Source of the DNA: Pseudomonadota bacterium
Lineage (GTDB): Bacteria > Pseudomonadota > Alphaproteobacteria > Rhizobiales > Xanthobacteraceae
Reading direction: 5' to 3'
NCBI GenBank assembly: GCA_023423415.1
Contig: JAFAFP010000064.1
Coordinates: 1-34,153, forward strand
DNA: 34,153 nt
Both the position numbers and the translations under genes were made by a program. Below, piece by piece: positions 8,883 to 15,329 of the stretch (position 1 is its first letter; every line of letters starts with the position of its first letter). Below the pieces are notes generated by a model. The model worked only from the letters and a program-made list of their open reading frames with translations, did not search any database and was not told where the DNA came from.

Positions 8883-10328
8883 TCAATCGAGAATGAAGCC
8901 ATATTGACCGCGATAGGTCCGGTTTGGATCGACTCTGCCGGCAATGCCGTAGAGCTTGTTCAGACGGCCCAGGAACACAGCCGACGGATCGGCGGTGTCG
9001 GCATAGCCATCATCCGGGCGCGAAAGGTCTTTTGGAGCGGTAGGCCGCACCACATAGGGCGTGACCAGGATCATCAGTTCGGTTTGCCGGTTGTTGTAGT
9101 CACGGCTCTTGAACAGCGTGCCGAGGATCGGAAGCTGCAACAGGCCAGGGAAGCCGTTGATCTGCTGCTTGGTCTGCTCCTGGATCAGGCCGGCCAGCGC
9201 CAACGAACCGCCAGAGGGGATTTCAACCGTGGTATCGGCGCGCCGCACGCGCAGCGCCGGGATCGTAAAGCCTGCCGTCACGATCGCGCCTTCGGTGGAA
9301 AGCTCGGATACTTCGGTCGTGACCTTCAGGCTGATACGCCCTTCCGCCAGAACGACAGGCACGAAAGCAAGACTGACACCGAATTTCTTGAACTCGACCG
9401 TGTTCTGACACTGATTGGAGCCGGGCGGATTACAGCTCACGCCGGAGATGACCGGGAATTCGCCGCCGGCGAGGAAGTTCGCCGATTCACCGGAAATCGC
9501 TGTCAGGTTTGGTTCGGCCAGCGTGCGGACGATGCCGGCGCGCTCCATCGCGCGCAACGTTGCATTGACCGAACGGAACGAGCCGGTGACGTGATTACCG
9601 GGAACCAGTGGGCCGCTGTTCACCGGGAAGGGAGTGGTATTGTTGAAATTGATGACCGCGGAACCAATGCCGAACGAACCGTTCAGATCGACGCCAAGCT
9701 GCTTGATCACGTCGCGCTGCATCTCCGCGACGGTGACGCGCAGGTTGATCTGATCGCGACCCCGGACGGTGATGGCGTTCACGACATTGATGCCTTGGCT
9801 GACCATCGGCTGAGCGGTGCCTTTGTTCAGCAGACGTCCGGCGATTTCAAACGCGGTTTGAGCGTCAGCCGGTGTGTCGGCGATGCCCGACAGCACGACG
9901 CCTTCGGCGCCCAGGGCCTCCACGCGAATATCGGCGTGCGGCAGCACCTGACGGATCGCTTCGCGAATACCGTTCAGATCGCGCTTCACGGCGATATCGA
10001 AGCCGGCGATCTGGCGGCCCTCCGCATCGAAGAAGAAGATGCTGGTTTGACCGACCTTGACGCCGATCATGTAAGCCCGCCGGGCCGACCGGACCACGGC
10101 ATTGGCGATTGTGGGATCGGCCACGAGCACGTCCTTGGCGTCGCGCGGCAGGTCGATCACCACAGCTTTGCCGATGCCGAGCGAAACCGGGCGGGAGCTT
10201 GTTTCGCTGCCGACGACCGATATGACCGGGCCATTGGGTTCCGCCGCGGCGGCAGGAAGGCTCGCAACCAAGGGAAGGGTTGCGAGCGCAATGGCGATCC
10301 ATCGAGAGATCGAGGTCTCGTTCGCCAT
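8883..10328 (-). CDS. cpaC: Flp pilus secretin CpaC/RcpA
   Basis: The start at 10328 is supported by AAGGA 8 bases upstream and by the signal peptide that follows (MANETSISRWIAIALATLPL... cut near AAAA-EP, residue 29 or 30). An ATG pair at 10350-10355 overlaps the cpaB stop and has no ribosome site. The 481-residue product has the pilus-secretin N-terminal domain (about 40-110, LGIGKAVVIDLPRDAKDVLV), a BON-like part (about 115-190) and the secretin domain (about 230-430) with the conserved VPSGGSLALAGLI and GFPGLLQLPILGTLFKSRDY segments. It forms the outer-membrane channel for the Flp pilus. Confidence 0.95.
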   Translation of the reverse strand: MANETSISRWIAIALATLPLVASLPAAAAEPNGPVISVVGSETSSRPVSLGIGKAVVIDLPRDAKDVLVADPTIANAVVRSARRAYMIGVKVGQTSIFFFDAEGRQIAGFDIAVKRDLNGIREAIRQVLPHADIRVEALGAEGVVLSGIADTPADAQTAFEIAGRLLNKGTAQPMVSQGINVVNAITVRGRDQINLRVTVAEMQRDVIKQLGVDLNGSFGIGSAVINFNNTTPFPVNSGPLVPGNHVTGSFRSVNATLRAMERAGIVRTLAEPNLTAISGESANFLAGGEFPVISGVSCNPPGSNQCQNTVEFKKFGVSLAFVPVVLAEGRISLKVTTEVSELSTEGAIVTAGFTIPALRVRRADTTVEIPSGGSLALAGLIQEQTKQQINGFPGLLQLPILGTLFKSRDYNNRQTELMILVTPYVVRPTAPKDLSRPDDGYADTADPSAVFLGRLNKLYGIAGRVDPNRTYRGQYGFILD

Positions 10329-10351
10329 GAAGCGGTTCCTTGCTGGTCTCA

Positions 10352-11149
10352 TCATTTCGGCGTTGCGGTTGTGCTGATGCCAAAGCGAACGATGTTGATG
10401 CTGCGTTTGGCGTTGTCGGTATCGGCGCCGTCATCGGCGTTTTTGGCTGTGTCGACGATGCTGCGAAGGGCAAGAGACAAGGTGCCGAGCTGTTTTCCGA
10501 GCGCCAGCGTCTCGACCTGCCGCGAGGACAGTTCAAGGGTCACCGTTTTGCCGAGCATGGTCTTCTGCCCGTTCTTGTCTTCGACGGTCTGATCGATGGC
10601 GAGAACGCGAACATTCGAGAGAATGGTCTCGCTCGTATAAATCTCCGTCTCCTTCTTCATCTTTTCTTCGGCTTCCCGATCGCGCCGTGTGAGGATCACA
10701 TCCACGTGGTCTCCCGGAATGACGAAGCCGCCGGCACTGGTCTCGGGGGAGATTTCGGTCGCGACGGCGCGCATGCCGCTCGGCAGCACGGCAGCGAGAT
10801 AACCTGCGGCATTGGCCTTGATCAGGCGCGATTCGATGATCGGCTCGCCGGCATAGAACGTGCCGCGCACGATCGAACCGGACAGTTGCTCGATCGCGTC
10901 GGGGCGATCGGTCTTGCGGACGAAATTCGGTCCGGCGGACGCGGCCGGCCACAATTGCCAGCGCAGTTGATCCGGCTTGACCGCAGTGCCGAGGTCAATG
11001 TCCGAATTGGCGACCAGGACATCGACGGTCTCGAGCTGAGCCACGGGCGCTGGCGCGGGCGCAGGCTTGTCCGAGCGGCCGGCGAGCAGCGCGGCAAGGC
11101 CACCGGCCGCGACCGCGATTCCCAGCACCACGAGACGTGCGGCTTTCAT
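10352..11149 (-). CDS. cpaB: Flp pilus assembly protein CpaB/RcpC
   Basis: The start at 11149 gives an N-terminal membrane anchor (MKAARLVVLGIAVAAGGLAA), with GGAAAG about 8 bases upstream; a start at 11212 would add 21 basic residues before it. The 265-residue product has a short Pro/Ala linker, an SAF domain (about 42-105, VLVANSDIDLGTAVKPDQLRW) and an RcpC-type domain (about 110-235). CpaB is periplasmic, anchored in the inner membrane, and needed with CpaC for pilus extrusion. About 130 bases separate it from cpaA, more than elsewhere in the operon, and this gap holds possible control sites. Confidence 0.9.
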   Translation of the reverse strand: MKAARLVVLGIAVAAGGLAALLAGRSDKPAPAPAPVAQLETVDVLVANSDIDLGTAVKPDQLRWQLWPAASAGPNFVRKTDRPDAIEQLSGSIVRGTFYAGEPIIESRLIKANAAGYLAAVLPSGMRAVATEISPETSAGGFVIPGDHVDVILTRRDREAEEKMKKETEIYTSETILSNVRVLAIDQTVEDKNGQKTMLGKTVTLELSSRQVETLALGKQLGTLSLALRSIVDTAKNADDGADTDNAKRSINIVRFGISTTATPK

Positions 11150-11228
11150 ACGCTTCACTTTCCGCAAATGACGCAACCGGCCGGTTGGTGGCCGTGAAGG
11201 TAGTTTCACCACCCAAACGTCAATTCGT

Positions 11229-11269
11229 GGTTAATGACCCGTTTGCAAACCAGGTTAATTTTGTTTGAA
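11229..11269. promoter_or_regulatory. Candidate control region upstream of cpaB
   Basis: In the 130-base gap between cpaA and cpaB there are two direct GGTTAAT copies (11229-11235 and 11253-11259) that flank a perfect palindrome GTTTGCAAAC (11241-11250). The second copy also reads, on the minus strand, as TTCA-N7-TTAAC (11254-11269), one mismatch from the CtrA consensus. An internal promoter for cpaB is a reasonable guess; no clear -35/-10 pair was found. Confidence 0.3.
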
Positions 11270-11279
11270 AGGCCGTGCT

Positions 11280-11795
11280 TTACAGGCCCAGTGGCCGCAT
11301 CCAGATCGTGTTCGGATAAACGGCGAGCGCAGCCGTCGCGAGGGCGATGCCATAGGGCACGCCGGTGTCCACCCGATGCAACCGGGCGGCCCAATCCTGC
11401 TTCTGCAGCATGGCCGGCAGCGGCAGGGTGCGGAAGCGGATGAGCAGCAGCGTCAGCACGCCGCCAAAGATCGAGGCATAGAGCAGGTAGTTCAGTAGCG
11501 GATCGAAACCGAGCCACAGCGCGGTCGCCGCGGCCAGCTTCGCATCGCCGCCGCCGATCCAGCCGCAGGCAAAGAGCGTGAACGTCACGGCCAGAACCGC
11601 GAGGCCCGCGCCAAGATGCGAGAGAATGTCCGCGCCGCTCATGCCGATCAGCGCAGCCATGACGGCGAAACCGGCGATCAGGATCAGCGACACACGATTG
11701 GAAATCGTCATCGTGAACAGATCGCTGCAGGCGGCGAACGCCATCAGCAGGGGAAACAGGCAAAGCCGGATCGCGTCGGTCAGCATCATCGTCAT
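11280..11795 (-). CDS. cpaA: Prepilin peptidase CpaA/TadV (A24 family)
   Basis: A membrane aspartic protease that removes the leader of Flp pilins and TadE-type pseudopilins. With the ATG at 11795 the product has 171 residues and about five to six membrane segments. The two catalytic aspartates are visible: D25 in AACSDLFTMTISN and D84 in GGGDAKL, the GxGD motif. The start is uncertain: no ribosome site precedes 11795, and ATG codons at 11789 and 11786 or a TTG at 11825 are alternatives. It is the first gene of the operon that runs to tadC. The N-terminal methylase domain of the longer PilD type is absent, as usual for this subfamily. Confidence 0.88.
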   Translation of the reverse strand: MTMMLTDAIRLCLFPLLMAFAACSDLFTMTISNRVSLILIAGFAVMAALIGMSGADILSHLGAGLAVLAVTFTLFACGWIGGGDAKLAAATALWLGFDPLLNYLLYASIFGGVLTLLLIRFRTLPLPAMLQKQDWAARLHRVDTGVPYGIALATAALAVYPNTIWMRPLGL

Positions 11796-11822
11796 GGCGG
11801 CACGTGCGTTGGAGCTAGGATG

Positions 11823-11873
11823 CAAAAACTAGCCAAAAACTAGCATTGAGCTGTTGCCGGATGGTTAGCTAAC
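11823..11873. promoter_or_regulatory. Tandem 11-mer and palindrome upstream of cpaA
   Basis: CAAAAACTAGC is repeated exactly twice head to tail (11823-11833, 11834-11844), and a perfect palindrome GTTAGCTAAC lies at 11864-11873. The 11-base period puts both copies on the same face of the helix, 28 to 49 bases before the cpaA start. This looks like an operator for the cpa operon; the binding protein is unknown. Confidence 0.4.
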
Positions 11874-11883
11874 GAGGCATCGC

Positions 11884-11932
11884 AAAAAAGACGACGCCGC
11901 GCCCACCGTTTTTGCAACTGGCGGACGCGGCG
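11884..11932 (-). terminator. Rho-independent terminator of flp1
   Basis: Arms 11920-11932 and 11895-11907 pair over 13 bases, two of them G-T, with a 12-base loop. The stem is followed on the minus strand, after 5 bases, by six T (11884-11889). It starts 18 bases after the flp1 stop and separates this short, probably abundant transcript from the cpa operon. Confidence 0.8.
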
Positions 11933-11950
11933 CTACATGCTGCTGCGTGA

Positions 11951-12112
11951 TTACTTCAGGCCGTCCTGCACAGCCGTGAACTTCGTGAGCAGGTTGCCAC
12001 CGATGCCCTGCAGGACGCCGATGATGACGACGGCGATACCGGCGGCGATCAGGCCGTATTCGATGGCAGTGGCACCCGACTCGTCACGAATGAATTTCTT
12101 GAAGGTGGACAT
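11951..12112 (-). CDS. flp: Flp family type IVb pilin (major pilin candidate)
   Basis: This 53-residue prepilin starts at the ATG at 12112, with GGAG 9 bases upstream. The leader MSTFKKFIRDESG is followed by ATAIEYGLIAAGI: cleavage is expected after G13, leaving Glu at +5 and Tyr at +6, the Flp hallmark. The hydrophobic stretch runs from about 16 to 38, followed by a short tail (TKFTAVQDGLK). The mature subunit of about 40 residues would be polymerised by CpaF, TadB and TadC after processing by CpaA. It has its own terminator (11884-11932). A longer reading frame from 12184 is possible but would hide the leader. Confidence 0.93.
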   Translation of the reverse strand: MSTFKKFIRDESGATAIEYGLIAAGIAVVIIGVLQGIGGNLLTKFTAVQDGLK

Positions 12113-12140
12113 TGTTGTTCGCTCCGTTGAGACAGCTTTT

Positions 12141-12171
12141 GAACCAGTGTTGAACCAGGTTTGTGAACCAG
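12141..12171. repeat. Three GAACCAG direct repeats in the flp1 leader
   Basis: GAACCAG occurs at 12141-12147, 12152-12158 and 12165-12171, with steps of 11 and 13 bases, 29 to 59 bases upstream of the flp1 start codon. The near-helical spacing fits a protein binding array or a structured mRNA leader. Confidence 0.45.
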
Positions 12172-12298
12172 ACAGCCGGGGCAACCGGCAGTGACGCGAA
12201 GCTAGCAGGTGCGTTTGAAAAAACTGTAAGACCGATATCCTGGAATTCGTGATCGCGGTTCAGATGTTGTTAAGCATGCGACGTCTGCCGGCATCAAC

Positions 12299-12330
12299 AA
12301 AAAAGCTCCGGAGCGACCGGAGCTTTTTTC
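12299..12330. terminator. Terminator of flp2 (symmetric stem)
   Basis: AAAAGCTCCGG and CCGGAGCTTTT form an 11-base perfect stem around AGCGA (12301-12327), with A and T runs on both sides. It lies 20 bases past the flp2 stop and works on paper in both directions, so it ends the flp2 transcript and insulates the flp1 promoter region. Confidence 0.8.
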
Positions 12331-12349
12331 GTCGGACTATTGCTCGTGC

Positions 12350-12514
12350 TCAATTGAGAAGCGTCTGCGTGATTTCCATCGTGGTTGAGAGCTTTCGGCC
12401 AATGCCTTGAACCACAGCGATAATCGCAACGGAAATGCCGGCGGCGATGAGCCCGTATTCGATCGCGGCCGAAGCCGATTCATCGCGTGCAAATCGGATG
12501 ATGAGGTTCTTCAT
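12350..12514 (-). CDS. Second, divergent Flp-type pilin
   Basis: A 54-codon gene (ATG at 12512-12514, TGA at 12350-12352). The product begins MKNLIIRFARDESASAAIEY and continues GLIAAGISVAIIAVVQGIG, then a polar tail KLSTTMEITQTLLN. It matches flp1 in layout: basic leader, DES, AIEYGLIAAGI and a hydrophobic core. The residue before the expected cleavage site is Ala14 instead of Gly, while Glu at +5 and Tyr at +6 are kept. The tail also differs from that of flp1. No strong ribosome site precedes the ATG. It has its own terminator and probably its own promoter in 12515-12700. It may be a minor or conditionally used pilin; a decaying copy is possible, but the frame is intact. Confidence 0.82.
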   Translation of the reverse strand: MKNLIIRFARDESASAAIEYGLIAAGISVAIIAVVQGIGRKLSTTMEITQTLLN

Positions 12515-12843
12515 GATGCGTTTCTGTCCGCGCTCTGTGAGCTTGAGGGGTGCGCTTTTTTCGATGGCCGGACGCTATCAAGGGGCTCTTGCGAGCGCAT
12601 TAACCGGAATGAAATTGCCGAAAAATGTCCCTCTGATTTGCGTGGTGGTTAAGGAAAGTTTGAATCAACTTGCGTTCCGCGGGACGAGTTCCATCTGTCA
12701 GGAGCACGTGGTCGAAATTGCCGACAATTGCGTCGATGTGATTGGCGGTTCATTCACCATTTTTCAGTGAAGTCTCGATAGGTATTATCTCTACCGTCGC
12801 ATTGAGCGATGGCGTGTAGTGTGCGTGAGTGCGGAGTAGAGAC
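12515..12843. other. Intergenic region between divergent pilus genes
   Basis: About 330 bases with no convincing gene on either strand. It must hold the promoters for flp2 (leftward) and for the secretin-N-domain gene (rightward). The only motif noted is GTTAA-N7-TTGA at 12648-12663, which on the minus strand reads TCAA-N7-TTAAC, one mismatch from a CtrA box. Confidence 0.4.
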
Positions 12844-13338
12844 ATGTCCGGCGGTGTCGGCCCTGGCGAATTCATTCGCCGCATGGCGCAAGTGGCGTCG
12901 ATCGGCGCCGCCGTTCTTTCGGTCTCGCCGGCTCTCGCCGATGGCGCTGCAGACGGCTCCCTCAATCTCGTGCTCGATCAGGCCAGATTGGTGAAACTGC
13001 CGGAACGGGTGGCCACCATCGTCATCGGCAATCCGCTGATCGCCGACGCTTCGCTGCAGCCGGGCGGCCTTCTGGTCATGACCGGCAAGGGCTACGGCAC
13101 CACCAACTTCATTGCGCTGGACCGCAAGGGCAACGCGCTGTTGGAGAAGAAAGTGCAGGTGCGCGGTGCGGATCTGGGCAACGTGGTCGTCTATAAGGGC
13201 GTCAACCGCGAAACCTATAGCTGTACGCCAATTTGCCAGCCGCGGGTGACGCCGGGCGATTTCCAGCAATTCTTTACGCAGTCGCTGGCGCAGACCACCG
13301 CACGCAGCACTCAGGCCTCGGCGATGTCATCGCGTTGA
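12844..13338 (+). CDS. Pilus assembly protein with secretin N-terminal domain only
   Basis: The ATG at 12844 follows GGAG by 7 bases. The 164-residue product has a signal peptide ending near SPALA-DG (about residue 33). Next comes one domain (about 40-115) like the N-terminal domain of CpaC: LNLVLDQARLVKLPERVATIVIGNPLIADA compares with LGIGKAVVIDLPRDAKDVLVADPTIANA in the secretin of this locus. A short tail has two Cys (YSCTPICQP). There is no secretin barrel, so it cannot form the channel itself; it is probably a periplasmic accessory of the Tad machine. The next plus-strand genes are TadE-like. Confidence 0.85.
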   Translation: MSGGVGPGEFIRRMAQVASIGAAVLSVSPALADGAADGSLNLVLDQARLVKLPERVATIVIGNPLIADASLQPGGLLVMTGKGYGTTNFIALDRKGNALLEKKVQVRGADLGNVVVYKGVNRETYSCTPICQPRVTPGDFQQFFTQSLAQTTARSTQASAMSSR

Positions 13339-13477
13339 CCGCGGTCGGCTGATGGTTTCCATTGCGTAAATTTCGCCCCGCATTTTGTCGGCAATCGGCG
13401 CAACGGTTCGACAATACGATTCCGTTAAAAAGCTCGTGGGTCGCCACATTCCCGGTTCGGCCATCACGGGTAGCCGC

Positions 13478-14068
13478 ATGCTCAGACGATTGAGAGCGAA
13501 ATTGCTGCCGCTGCATGCGGCGATGCCAAAGGTGTGCCGCAGATTCATCGCGCGCAAGGATGGGGCGACGGCCGTTGAATTCGCAGTGATCGCGGTGCCG
13601 TTTCTGGTCTTGCTCTTCGCGATCCTGGAAACCGCACTGGTCTTCTTTGCCGGACAGGTTCTGCAGACCGCCGCAGCGGATTCGGCGCGGCTGGTCCTGA
13701 CCGGTCAGGCGCAAAAGCAGAACATGACTCACGCCAAGTTCGCAGACGAGGCGTGCGCCCGCGTGTATGCATTGTTTCAGTGCGGCGGCGACGGCGGGAT
13801 TCAGGTCGATGTGCGGACCTATTCATCCTTTGCCGATATCAACAACAACAAGCCGATCAATGCGAACAAGCAGCTCGATCTCACGCCGACATTTCAGCCC
13901 GGCGGGCCGGGCCAGATTGTCGTTGTGCGGCTTCTCTATCAATGGCCGATCCATCTGTCATTTTTCGGCTTCAACATGTCCGATCTGACCGGAGACAAGC
14001 GGCTGCTGATCGGCACCGCCGCATTCAGAAACGAACCCTTCCCTGCCACCGGCCAATCTTCCCAGTGA
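13478..14068 (+). CDS. TadE-like pseudopilin (first copy)
   Basis: The ATG at 13478 gives 196 residues; the frame stays open upstream to a TTG at 13385, so the start is not certain. A basic leader (MLRRLRAKLLPLHAAMPKVC...) ends in KDG-ATAVEF, a pseudopilin cleavage site with Glu at +5. A hydrophobic segment (AVIAVPFLVLLFAILETALVFF) and a periplasmic domain with two Cys (ADEACARVYALFQC) follow. TadE-type proteins are processed by the same peptidase as Flp and are minor parts of the pilus machine. The gene is followed after 9 bases by a second TadE-like gene. Confidence 0.87.
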   Translation: MLRRLRAKLLPLHAAMPKVCRRFIARKDGATAVEFAVIAVPFLVLLFAILETALVFFAGQVLQTAAADSARLVLTGQAQKQNMTHAKFADEACARVYALFQCGGDGGIQVDVRTYSSFADINNNKPINANKQLDLTPTFQPGGPGQIVVVRLLYQWPIHLSFFGFNMSDLTGDKRLLIGTAAFRNEPFPATGQSSQ

Positions 14069-14077
14069 GTTGCGGCG

Positions 14078-14644
14078 ATGCGTTCTTTCAGCTCTCTCAT
14101 GCCTCAATGGTTGTCGCGGCGTCTGTCCCGGTTCGCGCAGGACGATCGCGGCGTCTCAGCGATCGAATTTGCGCTCATCCTGCCGCTGATGGTCGCGCTG
14201 TATTTCGGTTGCGTTGAGGCGTCGCAGGGTGTTGCGATCGATCGGAAAGTCACGTTGACCGCACGGACGGTGGCCGATCTCGTCGCACAGGTATCGACGA
14301 TTGACACCGCCGGCATTGACGCGGCGCTTGGCGCATCGACAACGATCCTCGCCCCCTATTCGACCGCCAATGCCATCGTCACGGTGTCCGTGGTCAATAT
14401 CGATAAGAATGGCGATGCCAAGGTTGTCTGGACCAGGTCAACGAATGGCGCGACGGTGCGCAGCCCTGGCCAGTCCGTCAACGTGCCGGACGCATTGCGG
14501 ACGCCCAATACGTCCCTGGTCTGGGGCGAAACGTCCTATAATTTTACGCCGACGCTCACCTATGTGATGACCGGCCCGATGACGTTGAGCGATCAGATTT
14601 TCATGCGGCCGCGTCTGTCGGAAACCGTCACCAAAACCGGCTAG
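14078..14644 (+). CDS. TadE/TadG-like pseudopilin (second copy)
   Basis: A 188-residue protein. The leader ends DDRG-VSAIEF, again with Glu at +5, then a hydrophobic segment (ALILPLMVALYFGCVEASQGVA) and a beta-rich periplasmic domain (about 70-188) rich in Ser/Thr. It lacks the von Willebrand domain of full-length TadG. It follows the first copy by 9 bases and is surely in the same operon. Its stop codon TAG (14642-14644) is part of the inverted end of the palindromic repeat 14641-14748, so the natural C-terminus may have been changed when that repeat arrived. Confidence 0.87.
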   Translation: MRSFSSLMPQWLSRRLSRFAQDDRGVSAIEFALILPLMVALYFGCVEASQGVAIDRKVTLTARTVADLVAQVSTIDTAGIDAALGASTTILAPYSTANAIVTVSVVNIDKNGDAKVVWTRSTNGATVRSPGQSVNVPDALRTPNTSLVWGETSYNFTPTLTYVMTGPMTLSDQIFMRPRLSETVTKTG

Positions 14645-14748
14645 AGCGTTTTCGAGCGAAGTGGGTACCGGCTTCGCGTGAAGAAAACGCGTCAAAATAT
14701 GAAACGAGAGACCCGGCTTTGATTCCATCAAAGCCGGAACGGCTCTAG
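14641..14748. repeat. Palindromic repeat element (copy A) between convergent genes
   Basis: The element is bounded by CTAGAGC (14641-14647) and GCTCTAG (14742-14748). Its first half (14645-14695) matches the reverse complement of 20896-20945 except for one substitution and one single-base indel. Its second half holds a perfect 11-base stem (14713-14723 with 14727-14737, loop TCC). The outer ends contain the stop codons of both flanking genes. It probably also serves as a two-way terminator. Confidence 0.8.
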
Positions 14749-15206
14749 GGAATTGGCAGGCTTGTCGTCGATTTGATGTTCTCCATCGCAAAGCGCGATG
14801 TGACATTCTTCAACGGCGAGGCTGCGATCAGTTTCTTGTAGAACAAGTCGTAGGCCTGCATGTCGGTGACGACCACACGCAGCATGTAATCGACGTCGCC
14901 GGCCATCCGGTAGAATTCCATCACTTCCGGCATCGCGCTGACGGTTGAGGCGAACTGGCCCAGCCAGCTTTCGGAGTGATCGTCGGTTTCGACCGACACG
15001 AACACGGTGATGCCCAGGCCGACCTTTTTCTGATCGACAATGGCGACCCGCTTCTGGATCACGCCCTCGGCCTCCAGGCGCTGGATGCGTTTCCAGCACG
15101 GGGTCGAAGACAGGCCAACCCGCTGGCCGATTTCGGCCACCGAGAGAGAAGCATCCTCCTGAAGGGTCAAAAGGATCTTGCGATCAATCGCGTCGAGTTG
15201 ATGCAT
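14745..15206 (-). CDS. Lrp/AsnC family transcriptional regulator
   Basis: A 153-residue protein with an N-terminal winged helix-turn-helix (about 1-62: LDAIDRKILLTLQEDASLSV, then IGQRVGLSSTPCWKRIQRLEAEGVI) and a C-terminal RAM/AsnC effector domain (about 68-148) that binds amino acids and drives octamer formation. The sequence SSTPCWKRIQRLE is typical of the Lrp group close to E. coli Lrp and the rhizobial regulators of amino-acid catabolism. The promoter region carries two 17-base palindromes, one of them a 14/15 match to the Lrp consensus, so it very likely represses itself. Its TAG stop lies in the palindromic repeat 14641-14748. Confidence 0.93.
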   Translation of the reverse strand: MHQLDAIDRKILLTLQEDASLSVAEIGQRVGLSSTPCWKRIQRLEAEGVIQKRVAIVDQKKVGLGITVFVSVETDDHSESWLGQFASTVSAMPEVMEFYRMAGDVDYMLRVVVTDMQAYDLFYKKLIAASPLKNVTSRFAMENIKSTTSLPIP

Positions 15207-15222
15207 TGGAAAAATATTCCAA
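15206..15222. promoter_or_regulatory. Lrp operator 2, over the lrp ribosome-binding region
   Basis: TTGGAA-AAATA-TTCCAA is a perfect 6-base inverted repeat; about 12 of 15 positions fit the E. coli Lrp consensus YAGHAWATTWTDCTR. It touches the start codon and covers the sequence that would bind the ribosome. Its centre is 42 bases (four helical turns) from that of operator 1. Confidence 0.6.
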
Positions 15223-15240
15223 GATTTGGGTCTTATTCCT

Positions 15241-15269
15241 GATATAAATAGAAAATATTTCTATGTAAA
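15241..15269 (-). promoter_or_regulatory. Sigma-70 type promoter of the lrp-like gene
   Basis: On the minus strand TTTACA (15269-15264; 5 of 6 to TTGACA) is followed, after exactly 17 bases, by TATATC (15246-15241). The region is strikingly AT-rich in a GC-rich window. Transcription would start near 15234, about 28 bases before the ATG. Confidence 0.65.
15248..15264. promoter_or_regulatory. Lrp operator 1, inside the promoter spacer
   Basis: ATAGAAA-ATA-TTTCTAT is a perfect 17-base palindrome. Its central 15 bases match 14 of 15 positions of the published E. coli Lrp consensus YAGHAWATTWTDCTR. It fills the -35/-10 spacer of the lrp promoter, so binding would block RNA polymerase. Confidence 0.72.
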
Positions 15270-15329
15270 GACAAATTTGTTAGCTTTGATTGCCGAGCAG
15301 CCGTCGGACCGGTTTTCGTCGCCTGACGA

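Noticed and set aside
8757..10592. A 611-codon plus-strand frame opposite cpaC and cpaD
   Set aside because: It lies opposite clearly recognised secretin and lipoprotein genes; its predicted product is rich in Arg, His and Asp and resembles no family.
12141..12171. CRISPR-like array
   Set aside because: Repeats of 7 bases with 4-6 base spacers are far too short; it is treated as a possible operator or leader repeat.
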